Below are positions 25,428 to 33,770 of a DNA stretch of 64,000 nucleotides, one piece after another. A program made the position numbers and the translations under genes. Origin of the DNA: G963674685 sp963674685. Its GTDB lineage: Bacteria > Lernaellota > Lernaellaia > JACKCT01. Every line of letters starts with the position of its first letter. Positions within the stretch are counted from its first letter, which is position 1. The notes under the pieces are model-generated. The model made no database searches and was not told where the DNA came from. It worked only from the letters and a program-made list of their open reading frames with translations. Where the stretch lies: the NCBI GenBank assembly GCA_963674685.2, contig CAXXWT010000009.1:124001-188000 (forward strand), read 5' to 3'.

Positions 25428-27941
25428 ATGCCCGGCAAATCGTGGGCTGCCGTCGAACGCGCATCCCGATATATCGGCGGTGAATTCGGAAGCGCCGCCA
25501 AAGATCCGAATGATGTCGCCATCCATATGGCTTTAGCTTTTCCCGATCTTTATGAGATCGGCATGAGCAGCACCGGCTATCAGATTCTTTACCAGATCGC
25601 CAATTTGCGCGACGACGTGTTCGCCGAGCGCGTTTTCGCGCCCTGGGACGATTACCGCGCACAGCTTCAAAGCAAAAATGAGCCTTTGCACAGCCTGGAG
25701 ACGCAAAAGCCCCTGTCCGAATTCGATCTGCTTCTTTTTTCCGTGCAATACGAACTGGCGGCCACGAATATCGTGATGATGCTGGACCTGGCGAATATTC
25801 CGCGCCGGGCCGCCGAACGCTCAGAGGATATGCCGCTGATTCTGGCCGGGGGTTACGGCGCGTTAAATCCCGAGCCCTGGGCGCCTTTTTTCGACGCCCT
25901 GATCCCGGGCGACGGCGAGGAGGTTGTCGGCGAAATCCTGGATGCGTTGAAAGGATTGAAGGGCGCGCCGCGAAGCGAAAAACTCGACGCCGTTTCACAC
26001 ATTCGCGGAATCTACCGGCCGGATCAGTGGGAGCCGGTATACGAGGGAATGCGCTTTACCGGATTCAACGTCGCGAAAGGCGCCAAACCCGCCGAGCGGC
26101 GCATCGTGGCGGATCTGGACGCGCTGCCCGATTGCGCCACGCCGGTTTTGCCGAACACGCGGCCCATCTTCGACCGCCTGGCCGTGGAAATCATGCGCGG
26201 GTGCGTGCGGGGTTGCCGCTTCTGTCAGCCGGGTTTCGTCAACAGGCCATTAAGGGAACGCTCGGTGAAATCCATCGTCGATCTGATCGACAAGAACGTC
26301 GTCCGCTCCGGCTACGACGACCTCACGCTCCTTTCTTTATCCAGCGCCGATTACAGCCGCCTCAACGATCTGCTCACGCAGGTGCGGAATATTGAAAGCG
26401 GCCGGCGCATCGCCATCGCCATGCCTTCGCTTCGCGTCGACGCCGTTTCCGAAGATATGATCCGGCAGATAGCCAGCGTGCGTAAGACCGGTTTTACCAT
26501 CGCCCCGGAAGCGGGAACCGAGCGTCTGCGTCGGGTCTGCAACAAGCCCATTACCGACGAGCAGATCGCGCGGGCCTGCCGAACGGTCGTGAAGCACGGC
26601 TGGAATCTCGCCAAGCTCTATTTCATGATCGGCCTGCCCACGGAAACGGCGGAAGATCGGGAGCATATTATCGAAGTGGGCCTCATGGCGCTACGCATCC
26701 TCGATGAGGGGCGGCGCAAGGGGCAGGTCAACGTCAATATCGGGACTTTCGTGCCCAAGCCTCACACGCCTTTTGCCTGGGAAAAACAATTGTCCATGGG
26801 ACAGGCCGATGAGATCATCCGCGATCTCAAGGCCGCGGCGAGAAGAACGCGAATCCGGATCAAGGCCCACGATCCGGGCATGTCCTTCGTCGAGGGCATC
26901 CTCACGCGCGGCGACCGGCGCGTGGCGGCGGCCATCGAAAAATCCGTGGATCTGGGCGGAAGCTTCGACGGCTGGACCGAGCATTTCGACGTGAGAAGAT
27001 GGGAGCAGGCTTTTTCGGAAGCCGGCGTGGACGCCGAAAGGATACTCGCCGGTTACGCCTACGAAGATCCGACGCCCTGGGACGGCATCGACACGCTGGT
27101 CGATAAGGGATTTTTGATCGAGGAAAGAAAAAAGGCGGAGCAAGGCGCGTTGACGGAAGATTGCCGTGAAGGAGACTGCTCGGCGTGCGGCGTTTGCGAT
27201 CATGAAAAAATCCTTAATATTTTGGCGCGGGAAAAGCCCGGTGTCACGGATACGTCGGCACTCGGCGCTCCGAAATCGCCGCCGATCCTTTTTCGCTATC
27301 GCGTCCGATATGCGAAGCAGGGCACGTTGCGTTATCTGGGACATCTGGAACTGGCTTCGATCATCCACCGAGCCTTGCGGCGCGCCGGTTTTCCACTGGC
27401 TTACACGCAGGGTTTTCACCCGCAGCCCAGGGTGTCGTTCGGGCCTCCCCTGGCCACGGGAATCGAAAGCGACAACGAGTATTTCGACGTGTTTCTGACA
27501 AAGCACGTCGAGGCGTCGAAATTGTTGGAAGATTTTCGCGGACAGACTCTCAGGGACCTTCCCATCGCTTCTCTTGAACAGGTGGGCGTAAAGGACAAAC
27601 CCTTGTTCACCGCCATTTCCGCGATGACCTTCGAGGCGTTTCTGGGCGGTCTTTTCGATTCGGGGCAGGCGGATGAGCAGGGAATACTCATGAGGATCGA
27701 AGATTTTCGCGTAGCCGAAAGCCACGCGATAAATATCGTCAAGAAGAGCAAAACCAAAAGCGTCGAAGCGAAAGACATTGTGTCGAAAATCGAATATCTT
27801 GGCGACGGACGCGTGCGGATGATGCTTCGGTTTTCTGTAAGCGGCAGTTTGAAACCCTCCGTCGCTTTAGGCTCAATCCTTGACATCGATAAAAGCTTGT
27901 GGCCCGTTATACGCTGGAAGAAAGTTGAGACTATAATTTAA
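25428..27941 (+). CDS. Radical SAM protein fused to DUF2344 (TIGR03960/TIGR03936 type)
   Basis: The 837-residue product has an N-terminal cobalamin-binding-like region (ARYIGGEFGSAAKDPNDVAI, then LAFPDLYEIGMSSTGYQILY), a radical SAM core with the CxxxCxxC cluster motif in RGCVRGCRFCQPG near residue 258, and a C-terminal DUF2344 domain from about residue 620 (RYLGHLELASIIHRALRRAG). A small Cys cluster (CREGDCSACGVCDHE) links the two. The frame is open to 25338, but family similarity begins at the ATG 25428. Proteins of this type are commonly found next to RNase G, as here, suggesting an RNA or ribosome-linked modification; the reaction is not established. Confidence 0.88.
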   Translation: MPGKSWAAVERASRYIGGEFGSAAKDPNDVAIHMALAFPDLYEIGMSSTGYQILYQIANLRDDVFAERVFAPWDDYRAQLQSKNEPLHSLETQKPLSEFDLLLFSVQYELAATNIVMMLDLANIPRRAAERSEDMPLILAGGYGALNPEPWAPFFDALIPGDGEEVVGEILDALKGLKGAPRSEKLDAVSHIRGIYRPDQWEPVYEGMRFTGFNVAKGAKPAERRIVADLDALPDCATPVLPNTRPIFDRLAVEIMRGCVRGCRFCQPGFVNRPLRERSVKSIVDLIDKNVVRSGYDDLTLLSLSSADYSRLNDLLTQVRNIESGRRIAIAMPSLRVDAVSEDMIRQIASVRKTGFTIAPEAGTERLRRVCNKPITDEQIARACRTVVKHGWNLAKLYFMIGLPTETAEDREHIIEVGLMALRILDEGRRKGQVNVNIGTFVPKPHTPFAWEKQLSMGQADEIIRDLKAAARRTRIRIKAHDPGMSFVEGILTRGDRRVAAAIEKSVDLGGSFDGWTEHFDVRRWEQAFSEAGVDAERILAGYAYEDPTPWDGIDTLVDKGFLIEERKKAEQGALTEDCREGDCSACGVCDHEKILNILAREKPGVTDTSALGAPKSPPILFRYRVRYAKQGTLRYLGHLELASIIHRALRRAGFPLAYTQGFHPQPRVSFGPPLATGIESDNEYFDVFLTKHVEASKLLEDFRGQTLRDLPIASLEQVGVKDKPLFTAISAMTFEAFLGGLFDSGQADEQGILMRIEDFRVAESHAINIVKKSKTKSVEAKDIVSKIEYLGDGRVRMMLRFSVSGSLKPSVALGSILDIDKSLWPVIRWKKVETII

Positions 27942-27950
27942 GGTCCGTTA

Positions 27951-29501
27951 ATGTCGAATGAATTGATCATCAATCTCTCCGAACAGGAAACCCGCGTGGC
28001 TTTGTTGAAGCACGGGCTTGTGACGGAGTTTCACATCGAGCCGGCGAGAAAGATCGACGTTGTCGGCAATATTTACAAAGGAAGGGTGCTTCGCGTGCTC
28101 CCGGGCATGCAAGCGGCTTTCGTGGACATCGGCCTGGATCGAGCGGCCTTTTTGTACGTGGCGGATATCGTGGGCCATTACGATGATTGTCGGATGCTCA
28201 TCGCCACGCGCCCGGATAACGGGCAAAGCAACGGCGACTTCGATCACGCGCAGGATCTTGAATACGTCAAGAACGGGGAGAAAGAGCCGATCCATACAAT
28301 CCCCATTCAGGAACTTCTTCATGACGGGCAGGAACTTCTGGTGCAGGTCGCCAAGGAACCCCTGGGCTCCAAAGGCGCCAGGATCACCAATCATATCAGC
28401 CTGCCGGGCCGCTATCTGGTTTTGATGCCCACGATGGGACATGTGGGAATTTCGCGCCGCATCGAGGACGAAAAAGAACGCGAGCGGCTGCGGTCCATCG
28501 TCGAAGAAATTCGGCAGGAGACGCAAATGGGCTGCATCGTCCGAACCGTCGCCGAAGACATGGATGCGGATACGCTGAAAACCGACTGGGAGTTTCTGGC
28601 CCATTTGTGGGAGCAACTCAAAGAGAAAAGCACGCACGCTTCGTCGCCCTCGCTGATTCATTCCGACTTGTCCATGACCCTGCGCGCCATCAGGGATATC
28701 GTGACCGACGATATCGACAGGGTTCTGATCGACAATAAAGACGAATACGAAAGAGCGCTGTCGCTTTTCGGCGACAATATGCCCGGACTTAAAGCTACCG
28801 TGGAACTGTACGAGGACGATGAGCCGATCTTCGAAAAATTCGGCCTGGAAGTGGAAATCGCCCGCGCCATGCAGGGCAAGGTCTGGCTTCGCAGCGGGGG
28901 TTACATCGTCATTGAACACACCGAAGCGCTGACCGCCGTCGACGTGAACACCGGGCGTTACGTAGGTCGCCGCAACTTCGAAGAAACAATCCTGAACACC
29001 AACCTCGAAGCGGTGCGCGAGATTTGTTATCAACTCAGGCTGCGCAACATCGGCGGCATCATCATCATCGACTTCATCGATATGGAAAACGAAGGCAACC
29101 GGGAGAAGGTCTATAAAACCCTGATTCAGGAACTGGAAAACGACAAAGCCAGGACCAACGTTTTGCCGTTTTCCGAACTGGGCCTCGTGGAGATGACGCG
29201 CAAAAGAACCCGCGAAAACATTATGCGCGTGATGACCGAATCCTGCCCTTATTGTGAAGGCCGCGGCGTGGTGAAAAGCCGCACCGCCGTGTGCGCGCAG
29301 ATCTTTCGCAAACTGCGCAAGCAGGCGGCGCAGATTGCGGCCACGACGATCATTCTTCAAGTCAATCCCGACGTGGCGGACATGCTCTATGAGCAGGAGC
29401 GTCAGGCTCTGGAGAATCTGGAGATTCGTTTCAAGAAACGCATCGTGATCAAAGACCAGCCGACGTATCATATCGAGCAGTTCGATATCTCCGGAGCCTA
29501 G
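27951..29501 (+). CDS. rng: Ribonuclease E/G family endoribonuclease
   Basis: This single-strand-specific endoribonuclease acts in rRNA and mRNA processing. The 516-residue product has an N-terminal S1 domain (about residues 35-125), the 5'-sensor and RNase-H-like domains, the Mg2+-binding aspartates in AVDVNTG (near 330) and IIDFIDM (near 373), and the zinc-link CPYCEGRG (near 432). The length fits RNase G rather than RNase E, since the long C-terminal scaffold is absent. It starts 9 bp after the radical SAM gene and is probably co-transcribed with it. Confidence 0.93.
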   Translation: MSNELIINLSEQETRVALLKHGLVTEFHIEPARKIDVVGNIYKGRVLRVLPGMQAAFVDIGLDRAAFLYVADIVGHYDDCRMLIATRPDNGQSNGDFDHAQDLEYVKNGEKEPIHTIPIQELLHDGQELLVQVAKEPLGSKGARITNHISLPGRYLVLMPTMGHVGISRRIEDEKERERLRSIVEEIRQETQMGCIVRTVAEDMDADTLKTDWEFLAHLWEQLKEKSTHASSPSLIHSDLSMTLRAIRDIVTDDIDRVLIDNKDEYERALSLFGDNMPGLKATVELYEDDEPIFEKFGLEVEIARAMQGKVWLRSGGYIVIEHTEALTAVDVNTGRYVGRRNFEETILNTNLEAVREICYQLRLRNIGGIIIIDFIDMENEGNREKVYKTLIQELENDKARTNVLPFSELGLVEMTRKRTRENIMRVMTESCPYCEGRGVVKSRTAVCAQIFRKLRKQAAQIAATTIILQVNPDVADMLYEQERQALENLEIRFKKRIVIKDQPTYHIEQFDISGA

Positions 29502-29504
29502 AAC

Positions 29505-29700
29505 TAATGCGGAATTCGGATTTCGGAATGCGTCGAGTATCGGAGCTGTAAACGTGTGTGGCGCAGCCGCTACTACTCTGCGAAGCGGGCGCAGGTCAAT
29601 AGTGAAGGGCGCCTGTCCCGAGCGAAGCCGAGGGATTAGCCCTGGAAAAGAAGACACAATCCATCCTTCCAAACCCCGAAGGGGTGCAGGTCGCTTAGGA
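29505..29700. repeat. Dispersed-repeat segment between rng and the sulfatase-fold gene
   Basis: The segment contains GCGGAATTCGGATTTCGGAATG and TATCGGAG words like those at 15180-15300, plus TCCCGAGCGAAGCCGAGGGA (about 29618-29637), an imperfect palindrome of a kind often scattered through environmental genomes. No coding frame is supported. It probably also contains the promoter for the following gene. Confidence 0.55.
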
Positions 29701-29701
29701 T

Positions 29702-31570
29702 ATGCCTTATAAAAAAATCGCCCATACCGCGTTGATCGGCATTTTCGTCGGGCTTTACATCACGCTGGCCGAAGCGGTCGTCGCCCATCAACTGGCCCCG
29801 GCGGGTCATTTCTACCTGCTGCCCGTCAACGCGGCGCTGTCGGCGCTGGCGTGCGCTGTCGCGGCGACCGCCCTTGCGGCCTTTGCCATGAAACGCCCGG
29901 CCTTAAACCAGGCGGCCTTCGCGGCGGCGGGGCTGTTTATCTTTCAAAACACTCTTTGGGCCGCGCGATACTTCATCGCCCGCTATCAATACCAGACGCA
30001 TCTCAATGTTCATTCCATCGCAACGGCGGCCGTCGGCCTGGCGTTGATGCTGTTGCTCATTTTCTCGGTATTCAAAGGAAAGAAGCGCGTTGCGTCGAGC
30101 GCTTTTCTTATTATCGCCATTGTGGCGACGCCGGCGACGGCGCTGAAACTGCAATCCGCCCTGGACGACGACGCGATTTTTCAAAGACATTACGAACGCG
30201 GCCTCAAAAACAAAGGCGAAACTCACCTGGGACAGGCCCCGCAAAGCGCGAAGAATCTCATCATTATCCTGGCTGATACGCTGCGGGCCGACGCGTTGGG
30301 ATGTTACGGCGGCGCGAAGGATCTGACGCCCAGCATCGACCGCTTCGCGCAAGAGGGCGTAATTTTCAGCGATGTATATTCCGTCAGTTCCTGGACCCGC
30401 CCGACGGTGGCCACGCTCATGACGGGCCTGACGCCCCGGGAGCACGGCATGCGAGCGCTTTTCGGCGTCATGCGCGAAGACCTGACGACGGTGGCCGAGT
30501 ATTTACGTGGCATGGGATTTCGCACCGGCGCCGTGATGACCAACGCGATTTTGAAAAGCTATTTCGGTTTCGGGCAGGGATTCGACACGTACCAGGATCG
30601 CACGAAGGTGGACGAAGCGTCATTCTTTTTTACGGGCCGGACTTTCGCGCGGGCATTCGGGCTTTCGGCGGTGCGGCAGTCCGTAAAAGCCGACGACGCG
30701 GATCACGCCGTGGACCGCTTTATCAACTGGGTTGATCAAGACGACGGGCGTCCGTTTTTCGGCTATCTGCATTTGATCGACCCGCACGCTCCGTATGATC
30801 CCCCCGAAACTTTCAAGCAAAAATACGCACAAGGGAAAAAACCGCCGCCGTTGACCTGGCTTTATAGTCAAAAAGATTTGCGCGCCACGGAAGATCCGGC
30901 GGCGCTGAAAGTATTTCGCTCTTTGTACGACGGGGAAATCGCGTACATGGATCGCGAACTGGGCAGGCTTTTTCAGGAGCTTGAAAAGCGGGGAATAACG
31001 AATAATACGCGGATCGTATTTTTATCGGATCACGGCGAGCAGTTCCGCGAGCATGACGGCATCTATCACGGACATTCATTGTACTCGGAGGAAGTCCACG
31101 TGCCGCTGATCGTTTCCGGGCCGGGGCTGCCCAAGGGCTTAGTGATCGACGAGCCGAAGAGTTTGATCCAGTTGCCGCCGGCCCTGTTTCAACTCGCCGG
31201 CGTAACCATCCCCGACGGATTCGCGGACGGGGGTTTAAGCGCGTTGATGGATACGGAATCGACGGCGCCCATGTTCATGGAAGTAGACGGCGAACTGCAG
31301 GGCGGCAGCATGACGCTTTTCGGCGTTCGCGACGACGCGTGGAAACTTGTGCTGGATATCGAAAAACATAAACAGTATCTATTCGATCTCGCCCTGGATC
31401 CGTATGAAAAGAATAATCTGGCAAAGGCAAATTCGGAGCAATTCGACCGCTTGATGAACCTGGTGGACACGTACGAACAAAAATACCCGCGCCGGCCCCG
31501 CATCCCGCTGGATTCGGTCACCGACGCCGCCAGCCGCGCCGCATTGAGGTCTTTGGGGTATTTGAATTAA
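29702..31570 (+). CDS. Membrane-anchored sulfatase-fold (alkaline phosphatase superfamily) enzyme
   Basis: The 622-residue product has about four or five N-terminal membrane helices followed by a periplasmic sulfatase-fold domain with LIIILADTLRADALGCYGG (metal ligands), LIDPHAPYDPP and FLSDHGEQFREHDG. At the nucleophile position the sequence is SWTRPTVATLMTG. Thr232 stands where sulfatases have the Cys/Ser converted to formylglycine, and the following Arg is Val. A threonine nucleophile is characteristic of LtaS and phosphoethanolamine transferases, so a phospho-transferase or phosphodiesterase is more likely than a sulfatase. Confidence 0.8.
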   Translation: MPYKKIAHTALIGIFVGLYITLAEAVVAHQLAPAGHFYLLPVNAALSALACAVAATALAAFAMKRPALNQAAFAAAGLFIFQNTLWAARYFIARYQYQTHLNVHSIATAAVGLALMLLLIFSVFKGKKRVASSAFLIIAIVATPATALKLQSALDDDAIFQRHYERGLKNKGETHLGQAPQSAKNLIIILADTLRADALGCYGGAKDLTPSIDRFAQEGVIFSDVYSVSSWTRPTVATLMTGLTPREHGMRALFGVMREDLTTVAEYLRGMGFRTGAVMTNAILKSYFGFGQGFDTYQDRTKVDEASFFFTGRTFARAFGLSAVRQSVKADDADHAVDRFINWVDQDDGRPFFGYLHLIDPHAPYDPPETFKQKYAQGKKPPPLTWLYSQKDLRATEDPAALKVFRSLYDGEIAYMDRELGRLFQELEKRGITNNTRIVFLSDHGEQFREHDGIYHGHSLYSEEVHVPLIVSGPGLPKGLVIDEPKSLIQLPPALFQLAGVTIPDGFADGGLSALMDTESTAPMFMEVDGELQGGSMTLFGVRDDAWKLVLDIEKHKQYLFDLALDPYEKNNLAKANSEQFDRLMNLVDTYEQKYPRRPRIPLDSVTDAASRAALRSLGYLN

Positions 31571-31658
31571 GCACAAGTCTCTGCTGCTTTATAAAAGTAA
31601 TTTTATTAAAAAGAACACTCCACGATAAAGGTCGATGATAGGTCTTATAAAATCAACC

Positions 31659-31686
31659 TTGACATGATCTCTCAACATGGCAAAAT
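31659..31686 (+). promoter_or_regulatory. Candidate promoter for the calcineurin-fold lipoprotein
   Basis: TTGACA at 31659-31664 is followed after 16 bp by CAAAAT (31681-31686), a 4-of-6 match to the -10 consensus. It lies about 50 bp upstream of the start codon at 31738. Confidence 0.3.
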
Positions 31687-31737
31687 CCATATCGCGGGAA
31701 AAATAGACATTTCATCAACCACCAAGGGGGCATCGCC

Positions 31738-33705
31738 ATGAAAACGCGCTTTTTCATGCATCTTTTTCTCATTCTGATCGCGATTTTGTTGTCGGCGAAT
31801 CTGGTCGGGTGCGGGTGCAACAACGAAAGTGACGATGACGACGATGACGCTGCGGACGTCAACGACGACGTCAACGACGACGCGAACGACGACGCGAACG
31901 ACGACGTGAACGATGACTCCGATGACGATATGGATGACGACATTGACGATGACGCGGACGACGACACCGGAGAGACGTTTCGAATCGCCGTAATAGCGGA
32001 CGCGTTCGTTTCCCAGGACGATGTTTTGCATTACAACGATGTTATCGACGAGGCGATCGAAAATCTCAACGCCCTTGAGGATATCGATTTTGTTCTGATT
32101 CTGGGTGATATGGCGGCGAGATTTTACAACTCGTATTGGGATTATCCATGGTGGACCGAGCCCTTTGACCCGGATAAAACCTGGGACGACGCCGTCGCCG
32201 TCGCCATGGCGAGTCTGGAAAACTTGAACCTGCCTTATTATTTCGCGCCGGGTGAAAAAGAGTATTCGGCGAGTTCGACATCCGGGTCGGTGGTCACCGA
32301 GTGGGCCGACTGGGCCGAGCGGGACGCCGAGTTGAAAACTCTCTGGGGCGACGCCTATCCCGGAAGCGATCCCTGGTACGCCTTCACGCATAAAGGCGTC
32401 AAGTTCTTGGCCGCCAACTCCATGGCCGGACCTCAATGGCAACTCGGATACGGCGCCACGGGCTCTTTGGGACAGGATCAACTGGCGGCCCTGGCCGACG
32501 AGATTTCATCGGGTGATCCGACGATCATCTTCAGCCATCACAGTTCCTTTACAATGCTCGACGCCGTTGCCGTGGGGGATGGCGAGCAGTCCCTGGAAGA
32601 TGTATTAACCGCAAAGGCGGACAATGTTTTCGCCTTGCTCAACGGCCACCACAACAGCTACAACGAATACAATTTCGCCGATATCGACGCTTATGGTTTC
32701 GGCTCCGTCCATCGAAGCAGCGATTATATCGCCGTGCTGGAAATCGATCCCGCTGTTCCGAGCCTGACCGTGGTAAACAAGGGCGAGCTTCCTTATCCGC
32801 CGGAATGGGAAAACTACTCCTGTGAGCCCGGCGAAGACGCCGTCGGCGACCTGAGCGGCCTGGAGGGAACCTTCCACGGCGTGTACATCCAGTCCATGAC
32901 CTCGGACAACTGGGTTCTCGATATGTTGCTGGCGGCGGCGAATCTGGACGATACGCCCTTCGCCCTTTGGGTCGTGGAGGACAAGGGCGACGATCTTTTC
33001 GACATCATGTTCACTATGCCTTCGCTGTATCGCAAGGACAATCCGGAATCCGGAGAGTATTCCCTGACCAAGATGATTTTCCCCACTCCGCCGTGCGAAA
33101 TCTTCGAATGGCAGGCCGACGATCCGTGCATGGATGCGCCGGACGCAAGCCTGCCCTTCGATCTCATGCCGCTGATCGACCCGTGGGGGAATCACCTGGT
33201 GTGCGGCGTGCATCTGAATTACGATCTATCCCCCTTTCCCGAAGCGCGGTTGGGATACGACGACGACGGCAACCTGACTTTCGATATCGGCCAGATCAGC
33301 GCGACCCTGGAAAAAACCGAAGTGATCGACATGATGAAGCAATTCATCGTCGATAGTTACTGCGCGTATAATTGTTTCGGGAACGAACCCAACACGCTCA
33401 TGACGCCCGTCGAAGGTTGCGATGCCGAGGAAAACGGGCATAAGGACGCCTGCGACGGCGATACATTGACCTTCGACGACGTGCCTTTGGGTTGCGATTC
33501 ATTGATCGGCGACGCCACGCAGCTTCCCAGCCGGCTTATCCTGTGGCTCCTGGAAGCGATCCCGGACGGATACGACGATGTCACTTTCGGTTTTCAAGGC
33601 TGGGGACATGAACTTACGCTCGTGGATACGCAAGAGGAACTGACCGAGGATTGGACGATCTGGCGCGATGTTTTCGGCTGGAACTGCCCTGAGCAACCCG
33701 AGTGA
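31738..33705 (+). CDS. Lipoprotein with divergent calcineurin-like phosphoesterase domain
   Basis: The 655-residue product has a lipoprotein signal ending in LVGCGC and then about 50 residues that are almost only Asp, with Asn, Ala and Val in VNDDANDD-type repeats. The following domain has the layout of a metallophosphoesterase, but the metal ligands are altered: the first motif is DAF instead of DxH, GDM is kept, GNHE is replaced by GEKE, and the last motifs are FSHHSS and NGHHNS. Activity may be reduced or use other ligands. A further region of about 290 residues with several Cys is unrecognised. A strong AAGGGGG site precedes the ATG. Confidence 0.65.
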   Translation: MKTRFFMHLFLILIAILLSANLVGCGCNNESDDDDDDAADVNDDVNDDANDDANDDVNDDSDDDMDDDIDDDADDDTGETFRIAVIADAFVSQDDVLHYNDVIDEAIENLNALEDIDFVLILGDMAARFYNSYWDYPWWTEPFDPDKTWDDAVAVAMASLENLNLPYYFAPGEKEYSASSTSGSVVTEWADWAERDAELKTLWGDAYPGSDPWYAFTHKGVKFLAANSMAGPQWQLGYGATGSLGQDQLAALADEISSGDPTIIFSHHSSFTMLDAVAVGDGEQSLEDVLTAKADNVFALLNGHHNSYNEYNFADIDAYGFGSVHRSSDYIAVLEIDPAVPSLTVVNKGELPYPPEWENYSCEPGEDAVGDLSGLEGTFHGVYIQSMTSDNWVLDMLLAAANLDDTPFALWVVEDKGDDLFDIMFTMPSLYRKDNPESGEYSLTKMIFPTPPCEIFEWQADDPCMDAPDASLPFDLMPLIDPWGNHLVCGVHLNYDLSPFPEARLGYDDDGNLTFDIGQISATLEKTEVIDMMKQFIVDSYCAYNCFGNEPNTLMTPVEGCDAEENGHKDACDGDTLTFDDVPLGCDSLIGDATQLPSRLILWLLEAIPDGYDDVTFGFQGWGHELTLVDTQEELTEDWTIWRDVFGWNCPEQPE

Positions 33706-33724
33706 GAAACAATCCATAAAAAAC

Positions 33725-33746
33725 AGGCCCCGCATGTGCGGGGCCT
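33725..33746. terminator. Bidirectional intrinsic terminator
   Basis: AGGCCCCGCA-TG-TGCGGGGCCT is a perfect 10-bp inverted repeat, most likely an 8-bp stem with a six-base loop. It lies between two convergent genes. An A-run before it gives a U-tract for the minus-strand transcript, and a T-containing stretch follows on the plus strand. Confidence 0.8.
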
Positions 33747-33770
33747 GATTCATTTATACCTGGTTGGAAT

